52,513 bases of DNA, taken from positions 1 through 52,513 of the forward strand of contig JAIMBF010000013.1 in the NCBI GenBank assembly GCA_023511585.1, in the 5' to 3' direction. The notes under the pieces are model-generated. The model was not told where the DNA came from. It was given only the letters and a program-made list of their open reading frames with translations, and searched no databases. Positions 34,588-42,175 of this stretch are shown here, piece after piece. The DNA is from Terriglobia bacterium. Its GTDB lineage: Bacteria > Pseudomonadota > Alphaproteobacteria > Acetobacterales > Acetobacteraceae. The position numbers were made by a program, and so were the translations under genes. Position 1 is the first letter of the stretch, and every line of letters starts with the position of its first letter.

Positions 34588-36084
34588 ATGCTCGAGATTG
34601 AATTCATCGAACCGCGCCTGCCTGCTCGCGGCGCGCTGATTTTGCTCGTGGGGGAGGGGGAAAAGCCCTCGGGCGTCTGGCAAGCGGCTGAAGAAGCCAC
34701 CGCGGGTGCGATCGGACGCGCACTGGCTGCAGCGGAATTCAAGGGCAGCAAAAACCAGATATGCACGATCCTGGCGCCCGGCGCGGGGTTGACGCGGGTG
34801 GCGGTGGTCGGTTTGGGCAGCCGGGAAGGAGATGCAGCGAAAGCGACGATGCTTGCGGCCGAAGAGGCCGGGGGCACGGCGATCGGCGCGCTCTTGCGGG
34901 AAGAAGCGGTGGCCCTTGCCGCGCCCTCCTTGAGCCCGGCGGAGCTTGCCGCGGCCGCATTCGGCGCGGTGCTGCGGAGCTATCGATTCGATCGCTATCG
35001 CACACGCGAAAAAGAAGAAGAAAAACCCCGCCTTGCCCGTCTTTCCGTGCTGACCGACAAGCCGCAAGCAGCGGAAGCCGCATACGCCCCACTCCGCGCC
35101 GAGGCGGAAGGCGTTTACCTGACGCGCGATCTGGTGAGCGAACCGGCGAATGTCTTAACCCCGGCCGAGTTGGCGCAGCGCGCCGAGCAGGCGCTTTCCA
35201 CCCTGGGTGTGACGGTGGACGTGATGGGACCGGAGCGGTTGCGTGAACTCGGGTTCGGCGCCTTGCTCGGGGTTGCGCAAGGCAGCGCGAACGAGCCGCG
35301 CGTGGTGGTAATGCGCTGGTCGGGGGCGGGGCCGACAACCCAGCCGGTGGCCTTTCTCGGCAAAGGCGTCACCTTCGATAGCGGCGGGATCAGCATCAAG
35401 CCCGCGTCGGGGATGGAAGACATGAAATGGGACATGGCCGGGGCCGGCACGGTGATCGGCTTGATGGCCACGCTCGCGCGGCGCAAAGCGCGCGTGAATG
35501 CGGTGGGGCTGGTGGGCCTGGTGGAGAACATGCCCTCTGGCACGGCGCAGCGGCCGGGCGATGTGGTGAAAAGTTATTCCGGGCAGACGATCGAGGTGAT
35601 CAACACCGACGCGGAAGGGCGGCTGGTGCTGGCGGATTTGCTTTGGTACTGCCAGGAACAGTTCAATCCGCAATGGATGGTGGATCTGGCGACGCTGACG
35701 GGAGCCATTATCATCAGCTTGGGGCATGAACAGGCGGGCTTGTTCAGCAACAACGACGAGCTGGCAGAGCGGCTGATTGCCGCCGGGAAAAAGACCGGAG
35801 AGCGGGTTTGGCGCATGCCGCTCGGGGAGGAATATAACCAACAGCTGAAATCCGACATCGCCGATATGAAAAACGTCGGCGGCCGCCCGGCCGGGGCGGT
35901 AACGGCGGCGCAGTTCCTGCAGCGCTTCACCAACGACAAACCTTGGGCGCACCTGGATATTGCGGGCGTTGCCTGGAACACCAAGGACAGCGCCGTAGTG
36001 CCCAAAGGCGCCAGCGGGTTCGGCGTGCGGCTTTTGGATCAGTTGGTGGCCGGCTATTACGAAGAGCGGCCGGAGCAAGGATGA
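34588..36084 (+). CDS. pepA: Leucyl aminopeptidase (cytosol aminopeptidase, M17)
   Basis: Dizinc aminopeptidase that trims N-terminal residues from peptides; cytoplasmic hexamer. 498 residues: a variable N-terminal domain, then the catalytic domain with FLGKGVTFDSGGISIKP, the KWDMAGAG segment and the signature NTDAEGRLVLADLL. These supply the lysine, aspartate and glutamate metal ligands of M17 enzymes. ATG 34588 is chosen because GAGGAG lies 9 bases upstream. holC follows closely, a common pairing in proteobacteria. Confidence 0.95.
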   Translation: MLEIEFIEPRLPARGALILLVGEGEKPSGVWQAAEEATAGAIGRALAAAEFKGSKNQICTILAPGAGLTRVAVVGLGSREGDAAKATMLAAEEAGGTAIGALLREEAVALAAPSLSPAELAAAAFGAVLRSYRFDRYRTREKEEEKPRLARLSVLTDKPQAAEAAYAPLRAEAEGVYLTRDLVSEPANVLTPAELAQRAEQALSTLGVTVDVMGPERLRELGFGALLGVAQGSANEPRVVVMRWSGAGPTTQPVAFLGKGVTFDSGGISIKPASGMEDMKWDMAGAGTVIGLMATLARRKARVNAVGLVGLVENMPSGTAQRPGDVVKSYSGQTIEVINTDAEGRLVLADLLWYCQEQFNPQWMVDLATLTGAIIISLGHEQAGLFSNNDELAERLIAAGKKTGERVWRMPLGEEYNQQLKSDIADMKNVGGRPAGAVTAAQFLQRFTNDKPWAHLDIAGVAWNTKDSAVVPKGASGFGVRLLDQLVAGYYEERPEQG

Positions 36085-36100
36085 ACCAAACAAACGCTTG

Positions 36101-36547
36101 ATGGCGGAGATCGGGTTTTATCATCTCACGCGGAGCAGAACCGAAGAGGCCTTGCCGCGTTTGCTTGGCCGCACCTTGGAGCTCGGCGAGCGCGCGGTGG
36201 TGATTTGCGGCAGCGAGGAGCGGCTTGCGGCGCTGGACGCGGCGCTCTGGCTCTGCACGGAGCCGGACTGGTTGCCGCACGGCACGCGCGCGAGCGGGGC
36301 GCCGGAATTGCAGCCGATTTGGCTGACCACGGAAGATGAGGCGCCGAACGGCGCGCGTTTTCTGTTCCTGATCGACGGCGCAACTAGCGCGCGCTTAGCC
36401 GATTTCGTGCGCGTGTTTGATTTGTTCGACGGCAGCAATGAAAACGAGGTGGCAGCGGCCCGTGCGCGCTTTGCCGCTGCCAAAGCCGCCGGCCATATCG
36501 TCACGTATTGGCAGCAAGATCATCGCGGATGGAAACGGATATCATGA
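36101..36547 (+). CDS. holC: DNA polymerase III chi subunit
   Basis: Accessory protein of the clamp-loader complex that contacts single-strand-binding protein. The 148-residue product shows the family pattern MAEIGFYHLTRSRTEEALPR at the N-terminus, LGERAVVICGSEERLAALDAALW, and the tail TYWQQDHRGWKRIS. The start is ATG 36101, 16 bases after pepA; a TTG one codon upstream is also open. The ribosome site is weak, so it may depend on translation of pepA. Confidence 0.9.
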   Translation: MAEIGFYHLTRSRTEEALPRLLGRTLELGERAVVICGSEERLAALDAALWLCTEPDWLPHGTRASGAPELQPIWLTTEDEAPNGARFLFLIDGATSARLADFVRVFDLFDGSNENEVAAARARFAAAKAAGHIVTYWQQDHRGWKRIS

Positions 36548-36609
36548 AGGAGTCCCGTGAGGGCTCTCGTTCCCGGAGAGATTTCAAGGGTTGATTGTTT
36601 CCGGCAGCG

Positions 36610-36653
36610 TTGTCATCATTCCGTCATATAGCCTTCACAACAACATCATAAAC
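36610..36653 (+). promoter_or_regulatory. Four-unit PhoB-box-like array
   Basis: Four 7-base units spaced every 11 bases: TTGTCAT (36610), CCGTCAT (36621), CCTTCAC (36632) and ACATCAT (36643). Units one and two match the Pho-box half CTGTCAY at 12 of 14 bases, and TCAY is kept in all four. PhoB binds as tandem dimers to exactly this 7+4 period. It lies 78 bases before the porin start. A good -10 is not obvious; CTATGA at 36671-36676 is a weak candidate. Confidence 0.6.
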
Positions 36654-36730
36654 AAAACGTTCCTATCCCTCTATGAGCCCTGCGTCGCTTACCCCGCACG
36701 GGGTGGTTCCAAATCAGACGCACGAGGGAA

Positions 36731-38551
36731 ATGGTGGAACGGAATATTTTTCGTTCGGTGTTGCTTGCCGCAACAGCGTTGTCTTTTTGCGCGTTCAACG
36801 CAACTGCCGCATCGGCTCAGGCGGCAGGAGATCAAGAAATAAATACGATTGAACAACAAATACGGCAATTGCAGCGCGAGCTGCAGGCCATGAAGAAGGA
36901 GCTCGCGCGGCGCGCTGCCGAGGCCAAGCAAGCGCAAGCCCAGGCGGCGGCGGCGAAAGCGGCGGCGGCCAAGGCGCAAGCCGCAGTGGCTGCGGCGCCG
37001 GTCGCCGGAGCAGTGGGCGGAGCGGCTGCTGCGACTTCGGTGGCCCAGGGCGGCGCGGCTCCTCCGTTGGTGCCGCAACAGCTCCCGCCCGGAATGGCTC
37101 CTCCGCCGGCCCCTGGTGTGACGGTCAACCCGGCCCCGCCGCCCTCAGGGGAGTTCTCGATAACCACCGTGCCACCGCCGCCCGGCTCCGATTCGCTCTA
37201 TTCCGCAAGCCCGGGCATTATTACGCAACTTGCGCCCGGTTATTCGTTACGCGTGGGCGGGTTGACCATTACGCTCGGGGGCTACGTAGAATCGGCATGG
37301 GTCTATAGGAATCATAACGAAACAGCGGGCATCGGCTCCGGCTTTAACACCGCGATCCCGATGGGCAACGTGCCCAGCTATTATATGTCGGAAATTCGCG
37401 GGGATGCCCGGCAGAGTCGCTATGCCGCGCTGGCGCAGGGGAATGTCTCTCCGACCATATCGGTTGCCGCCTATCTCGAAGGCGACTTCCTCTCCACCAC
37501 GCCGGTTGCGAACTCGGTGGAAAGCAGCAGCTATAACCCGCGCTGGCGGCTTTACTATGCGCAGCTTGACGACTCCGATCTCGGCTTGCATGGCCTCTTC
37601 GGCGAGTCGTGGAGCCTGGCGACAATGTTCAAATCCGGCTTGACGCCGCGCCAGGAACTTATCCCGATCGACCCCGAAGCGCAGTATATCGTGGGCTTCA
37701 CCTGGACGCGGAATATGACCTACCGCATCGTCAAAAGCTTTGACGACAACAAGATCAATATCGGCCTTGCGCTGGAAAATCCGGAAACGGTTTATTTTGT
37801 CGGCCCCAACGGCACCGGCGTGCCCGGGACCACGAGTTACTATTTTCCGGGCGGGCCGCTTTACGCTTCCACCACCAACTACACCGTGGATTACGCGCCG
37901 GATGTCATCCTAAAAGCCGCCTTCGACCCCGGTTTTGGGCATTATGAGCTTTATGGCCTTGGCCGCTTCATGCAAACCCGTACCAGTGTCGGCAACGGCG
38001 GCAACAATCATGTCACCATGGCAGGCGGGATCGGCGGCGGCGCGCTGGTAACGGTGCTCGATCAAGCGCTCGATCTTTACACGAGTTTCCTCGTGGGCGA
38101 CGGCATCGGCCGCTACACCACCTCCGGCTTGCCCGATGCGGTGATCGGCCCCAACGGCAACCCCGTGCCGATCCCGGGCTTTCAGGTGCTGACGGGCGTG
38201 ATCGGGCATCCGAACGATGCGATCGATGCCTATCTTTATATCGGCACCGAGCAGGTGAGTGCCAAATATTTCAACCTCGGCGGCAAAGGTTACGGTTACG
38301 GCAGCCCGCTTTATTCCAATGCCGGGTGCTGGACCCAAAACAGCCCGGTCTGCGCGGCCAATACCTCCGGCGTAACGGAAGGCTCGATCGGGGCGTGGTG
38401 GCGGTTCTTCGAAGGCCGCAATATCGGCGTATTTCTTGTCGGTCCACAATATGAATATGTCAGACGCGTAACCTTCAAGGGGATCGGCGGCGCGCCCAAA
38501 GTGAACGAGCAGATTTGGATCTTGAGCTTGCGCTACTATCCTTTCCAGTAA
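36731..38551 (+). CDS. Outer-membrane porin with N-terminal coiled coil
   Basis: 606 residues. A signal peptide (to about residue 29, ending ASAQA) is followed by a coiled coil (about 35-80, INTIEQQIRQLQRELQAMKK), a repetitive Ala/Lys/Gln stretch, a Pro/Gly-rich linker (about 110-155) and then a beta-barrel starting near YSLRVGGLTITLGGYVES. The C-terminus ends in phenylalanine-glutamine (LRYYPFQ) with alternating aromatic residues as in porins. The coiled coil plus linker resembles porins whose trimeric stalk reaches toward peptidoglycan. The upstream PhoB-like array suggests phosphate-starvation control, as for anion-selective OprP/OprO porins, but the barrel itself is not clearly OprP. Confidence 0.75.
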   Translation: MVERNIFRSVLLAATALSFCAFNATAASAQAAGDQEINTIEQQIRQLQRELQAMKKELARRAAEAKQAQAQAAAAKAAAAKAQAAVAAAPVAGAVGGAAAATSVAQGGAAPPLVPQQLPPGMAPPPAPGVTVNPAPPPSGEFSITTVPPPPGSDSLYSASPGIITQLAPGYSLRVGGLTITLGGYVESAWVYRNHNETAGIGSGFNTAIPMGNVPSYYMSEIRGDARQSRYAALAQGNVSPTISVAAYLEGDFLSTTPVANSVESSSYNPRWRLYYAQLDDSDLGLHGLFGESWSLATMFKSGLTPRQELIPIDPEAQYIVGFTWTRNMTYRIVKSFDDNKINIGLALENPETVYFVGPNGTGVPGTTSYYFPGGPLYASTTNYTVDYAPDVILKAAFDPGFGHYELYGLGRFMQTRTSVGNGGNNHVTMAGGIGGGALVTVLDQALDLYTSFLVGDGIGRYTTSGLPDAVIGPNGNPVPIPGFQVLTGVIGHPNDAIDAYLYIGTEQVSAKYFNLGGKGYGYGSPLYSNAGCWTQNSPVCAANTSGVTEGSIGAWWRFFEGRNIGVFLVGPQYEYVRRVTFKGIGGAPKVNEQIWILSLRYYPFQ

Positions 38552-38663
38552 AGCAACGAAATATTCCGAGCGAATGCGACGCTTAGCAAATGAGAATTCA
38601 TGAAAGTGAAACACTTCCCGGATGGCGTTTGCCGTGCGGCCGCATTAGCTAAAACGCAAAATC

Positions 38664-38685
38664 GCTTTCCGGTTTTTCGGAAAGC
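38664..38685 (+). other. Perfect hairpin before the Rap1a/Tai-like gene
   Basis: GCTTTCCG (38664-38671) and CGGAAAGC (38678-38685) pair around a six-base GTTTTT loop. No T-run follows. It lies 27 bases before the ATG and might be a leader hairpin or a weak terminator for the porin. Confidence 0.4.
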
Positions 38686-38712
38686 CTCTGGATGAAGCAG
38701 GAGAGAATGCCG

Positions 38713-39186
38713 ATGCGTCTTGCCATTCTTGGTTTTGTTGGTTTGCTTGCTGCCGCTTCCCCGGTGCTTGCCGAAACACCACAACAAGTGGCAGCCACGA
38801 GCGCGGTGCCTGTTGCCGCAGCGCCGGTGATCACCGGTTCGCCTTTGGAGATCCGCACGCTTAAGGATGTGGTTGACGCATGCAGCGTGCGCAACGATAG
38901 CCCTTACTACATTGCCGCAACCAGTCTTTGCGCGGGTTATGTGCAAGGCGTGCTGGATTTTCACCTCTTGGACACGATCGGCCCGCGCCAGAACAAGCGA
39001 AAGGTCTGCCTACCCACACCGACGCCGACGCGGCGTGCCATCCTTGCCGATCTGGTAAGCTGGTCGCGCAGCGCCCCGCAATATATGGATGAGCCGGCAG
39101 CAAGTGCGGTCTTGCGCTATTTCATCAATACCTATCCGTGCCATCGCCGGACCTTCCAATGGTCTCCTCCCGGCCCCATGCAATAA
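38713..39186 (+). CDS. Rap1a/Tai-type immunity-like exported protein
   Basis: 157-residue protein with a signal peptide (MRLAILGFVGLLAAASPVLA). ATG 38713 is preferred because AGGAG lies 9 bases upstream; in-frame ATGs at 38692 and 38707 also exist. The mature part shows the Rap1a/Tai pattern: DACSVRNDSPYYIAATSLCAGYVQGVLD, then KVCLPTPTPTRRAILADLVSW and a C-terminal FINTYPC. The cysteines would form disulfides in the periplasm. Characterised members neutralise type VI secretion amidase effectors, but no amidase or T6SS gene is in the window, so this may be an orphan or a protein with another role. Confidence 0.68.
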   Translation: MRLAILGFVGLLAAASPVLAETPQQVAATSAVPVAAAPVITGSPLEIRTLKDVVDACSVRNDSPYYIAATSLCAGYVQGVLDFHLLDTIGPRQNKRKVCLPTPTPTRRAILADLVSWSRSAPQYMDEPAASAVLRYFINTYPCHRRTFQWSPPGPMQ

Positions 39187-39222
39187 GCCTGGCCATCGCA
39201 TCTGATATCCGTATTCGGCTTC

Positions 39223-39263
39223 GCGCCCTTGGTTTACGGCAAAGCGCCGTGGGCCAAGGGCGC
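39223..39263 (+). terminator. Strong hairpin, probable terminator of the Rap1a/Tai-like gene
   Basis: GCGCCCTTGG (39223-39232) and CCAAGGGCGC (39254-39263) are perfect complements, and inside them ACGGC and GCCGT also pair. Only a weak ATTATTG tract follows, so termination is likely but not certain. Confidence 0.5.
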
Positions 39264-39358
39264 ATTATTGTGCAGGTTCTTGCCGAGCCGTTTTATGCTT
39301 ATCTTTTAAGTCGACGCATTTTTTCGTATTCTGCTTGAGGATCGTGGAATTCAAAACA

Positions 39359-40297
39359 ATGGCCATTCGCGGACGCGGAGTACAATCGGTCGAAATTGCG
39401 GGCCGGATTCTGGCGGCGTTAACCAGCCATGCCGGGCCGATGATGCTTCGGGATCTCGCCGCCGCGGCGGGCATTCTTCCCGGCCAGGCCCATGCCTATC
39501 TGGTCAGTTTGCGAAAGCTTGACTTGGTCGAGCAAGACCAGGCCACGGGCCGCTATCGGCTGGGCCCGTTTGCGCTCCGCATGGGGCTTGCGCGGCTGCG
39601 CGTTTCCGACCCCTTGCGCATGGCTTCCGAAACAATCGGCCTTCTTTCCGAACGGCTCGGGCTGATGGTGACGATCGCCGTCTGGGGCGATCACGGTCCC
39701 ACCGTGGTGCGGATTCACGAATCGGCAACGCAAGTCCACGCAAACCTGCGCGCCGGAACGGTTTTTTCCTTGACCGGCACGGCGACGGGGTGGGTGTTTG
39801 CCGCCTTCGCTCCGCCCGAGCTTGTGGAAGCGATGATTGCGGCGGAAATGGCCAATCCGCGCCACAGCCAACGCGTGGCCGCCGGCATGAGCCTTGCCGA
39901 TGTCCGCGCCGAGATCGCCAAAGCGCGGGCGCAGGGCTATGCCGTCACGGATGGAAAGCCCGTTCCGGGTGTGGCCGCGATTGCCGCCCCGGTGTTCGAC
40001 CATTCCCGCCAGCTGCAATTGGTGATCACCGCGATCGGCCCCTCCGGGCTTGTGGACCAGCGAGCGGAAAGCGCGCAAATCGCCACCGTGCTGGCCTATA
40101 CCAGGGATCTCTCGGAGCAGCTCGGCTATACGCCCAGCCAACCGGGCAAGGATGCGGAGCCGAAGCTGCGCGCCGCCGAGGCTGCAGACGGCGCCGTTCG
40201 CAACAGCCGCAGCGAAAAGCGGCAGGGCGAGAGCGCCGCATCCTCGGAATCGGCAGACGGGTGCTGCTCACTCGGTCTGGACGCAAACGGGATGTGA
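39359..40297 (+). CDS. IclR family transcriptional regulator
   Basis: 312-residue regulator: winged-helix domain (about 8-70, SVEIAGRILAALTSHAGPMM, then PGQAHAYLVSLRKLDLVEQD as recognition region) and the IclR effector domain (about 80-260, TVVRIHES, FSLTGTATGWVFAAF, GVAAIAAPVFDHS). IclR proteins often control aromatic catabolism; HmgR of Pseudomonas putida controls homogentisate genes. A Ser/Glu/Ala-rich tail of about 45 residues extends beyond the usual end and overlaps the convergent flavoprotein gene by 30 bases. ATG 39359 is chosen over GTG 39344 and TTG 39335. Its likely targets are the flanking operons. Confidence 0.9.
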   Translation: MAIRGRGVQSVEIAGRILAALTSHAGPMMLRDLAAAAGILPGQAHAYLVSLRKLDLVEQDQATGRYRLGPFALRMGLARLRVSDPLRMASETIGLLSERLGLMVTIAVWGDHGPTVVRIHESATQVHANLRAGTVFSLTGTATGWVFAAFAPPELVEAMIAAEMANPRHSQRVAAGMSLADVRAEIAKARAQGYAVTDGKPVPGVAAIAAPVFDHSRQLQLVITAIGPSGLVDQRAESAQIATVLAYTRDLSEQLGYTPSQPGKDAEPKLRAAEAADGAVRNSRSEKRQGESAASSESADGCCSLGLDANGM

Positions 40298-42007
40298 CGT
40301 ATCGGAGGTTTGGGCGGCAGCGATGTGGCGGGCGGCGATATACCCGAAGGTCATCGCCGGGCCGAGGGTTATTCCTCCGCCCGGATAATTTCCGCCCATG
40401 ATCGAGGCCAAATCATTGCCCGCGGCATAAAGCCCCGGGATGGGATTCCCGGCAGCATCCAAAACGCGGGCATGCGCATCCGTGGCAAGCCCGGCAAAGG
40501 TGCCAAGCTCGCCGGGGACCACCCGCACGGCATAAAACGGCGCTTTCTCGAGCGGCGCGACATTGGGGTTAGGGCGGTGGGCGGGATCGCCGAGGTAACG
40601 ATTATAAGCGGTGCTGCCGCGGCCGAATTCCGGATCTTCGCCCCGCCGCGCCGCTTCGTTGTAACGCGCAACCGTCTCCGCCAGCGCCTTCGGATCGATC
40701 CCGGCCTTGGCGGCGAGTTCTTCCAGGCTTCGGCCGCGCAGCAAATAGCCCGAACGCACATAGAGCCCAATTGGCACCGGGGCCGGCTTGGCAAACCCGA
40801 GTCCATAGCGGCGGATGGTGGCATGATCGCAGAGCAGAAAGGCCTCCGGCTCTGCCTTGCCCTCGGTGGCGCGAAACAAGCCTTGGATGAAATCGTGATA
40901 GGAGTTAGCCTCATTCACAAACCGCCGGCCGGCGCGGGTGACCGCGATCACGCCCGGCTTGGCGCGGTCGATGAAATGGGGAAAGGCGCCGGCATGGCCG
41001 TCTCGCCAGGGCACCCGAGAGATGGGAACCCAAGCCGCGGGGTTGGGGTATCCTTCCACCACCGCAGCACCCGCCTGCTCGGCAAGACGCAAACCATCGC
41101 CGGTATTGCCGGCAGGGGTGGGCGAGAAAATTTCCTCACTTTTCTGTCCATGCGGATAGAGGCGGGCGCGCCGGACCGGGTCATGCGGAAAACCGCCGGT
41201 GGCCAGCACCACGGCGCGGCGGGCAAAAACTTCTACCGGGATTCCCTGGCGTTGCACGATTGCGCCGCGCACCGCACCTTTTTCCACAATGAGCGCGGTT
41301 GCCGGCGACTCGGTCCAGATCGGGATGGAGAGATCCGAGGCGGATTTCAGCAGCCTCGCCGCCAGCGCATTGCCGTTGGTCAGCCGCATGCCGCGCCCAT
41401 AGAACATCCGGTCGCGGGCATAGCGGGCGAGGAGCAACGAAACATAAGCGGCCGAGCGAGGAGAGCGGGTCACATTGAAAAAATGCAGAAGCTCTTTGCC
41501 GGAGCCGATCATCATCCCAAGAAAAGTGATTTCCGGCAAAGGCGGGGCAAGCCTCTTGATTTCCGGGCCCAATACCCGCGCATCGAAAGGGGCGGCGCAA
41601 ATCGACCGCCCGCCCGGGAGCCCGCCGGGCGCGTTGGGGTGATAATCGGAAAATTCCGGGCCAAGGACGAATTGCACCGCGGTTTCCCGCGTGAAAAAAT
41701 CGACCATCTCCGGGCCATACCGGAGAAACGCATCCACCCGCTCGGCATCGAAGTGGTTGCCGGCTTCGTGCTGCAGATAGCTGCGCGCGGCTGCGACACT
41801 GTCGGCAATCCCGGCCGCTTTGGCGAGCGGATTGTTGGGGATCCAAAGCCAGCCACCCGAGCGCGCCGTGGTGCCGCCGATGCGTTTTTCTTTCTCGGCA
41901 ACCAGGACATCAAGGCCGAGTTTCCGCGCCGTGACGGCGGTGGAAAGGCCGCCTGCGCCCGAACCCAGTACAAGAACATCGCAAAAATGCTGATTGCGTT
42001 CGGTCAT
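40268..42007 (-). CDS. FAD-dependent oxidoreductase, 3-ketosteroid-delta1-dehydrogenase/fumarate-reductase-flavoprotein-like
   Basis: 579-residue flavoprotein. N-terminal FAD site VLVLGSGAGGLSTAVTARKLG (near 11-31) followed by the GGTTARSGGWLWIPNN segment; the C-terminal flavin contact GLYAAGNDLASIMGGNYPGGG and FGYIAARHIA end the fold. This pattern fits the FAD_binding_2 group that includes 3-oxosteroid 1-dehydrogenases and fumarate-reductase-like enzymes, which desaturate alpha-beta bonds next to a carbonyl. No Tat signal is present. It is divergent from the catabolic operon and probably controlled by the same IclR regulator. The real substrate is unknown. Confidence 0.85.
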   Translation of the reverse strand: MTERNQHFCDVLVLGSGAGGLSTAVTARKLGLDVLVAEKEKRIGGTTARSGGWLWIPNNPLAKAAGIADSVAAARSYLQHEAGNHFDAERVDAFLRYGPEMVDFFTRETAVQFVLGPEFSDYHPNAPGGLPGGRSICAAPFDARVLGPEIKRLAPPLPEITFLGMMIGSGKELLHFFNVTRSPRSAAYVSLLLARYARDRMFYGRGMRLTNGNALAARLLKSASDLSIPIWTESPATALIVEKGAVRGAIVQRQGIPVEVFARRAVVLATGGFPHDPVRRARLYPHGQKSEEIFSPTPAGNTGDGLRLAEQAGAAVVEGYPNPAAWVPISRVPWRDGHAGAFPHFIDRAKPGVIAVTRAGRRFVNEANSYHDFIQGLFRATEGKAEPEAFLLCDHATIRRYGLGFAKPAPVPIGLYVRSGYLLRGRSLEELAAKAGIDPKALAETVARYNEAARRGEDPEFGRGSTAYNRYLGDPAHRPNPNVAPLEKAPFYAVRVVPGELGTFAGLATDAHARVLDAAGNPIPGLYAAGNDLASIMGGNYPGGGITLGPAMTFGYIAARHIAAAQTSDTSHPVCVQTE

Positions 42008-42041
42008 GCGCGATCCTCGCCGTAGGGGATGAGAACGTGTT

Positions 42042-42080
42042 TATTCGTCTATTGCAAATCTATTCGTTATTGTCTAGAAT
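42042..42080 (+). promoter_or_regulatory. Promoter and candidate IclR operator of the homogentisate operon
   Basis: TTGCAA (42053-42058) and TAGAAT (42075-42080) form a -35/-10 pair with 16 bases between. Two copies of TATTCGT (42042-42048 and 42061-42067) lie 19 bases apart, one before and one inside the promoter, suiting a regulator site. The stretch is AT-rich compared with its surroundings and sits between divergent genes. Confidence 0.5.
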
Positions 42081-42175
42081 GGCAACCCGCAAAGGCTCGG
42101 AAAGCATGAGGCCTGGGTAGCAGGGCGTGAGGCAAAAAGAACGCAAGAGGAACCCCACATCAGGAGGGCTTAGGG

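Noticed and set aside
40310-42025. 571-codon open frame antisense to the FAD oxidoreductase.
   Set aside because: The minus-strand protein has clear FAD motifs; the antisense product is Arg/Gly/His-rich without domains.
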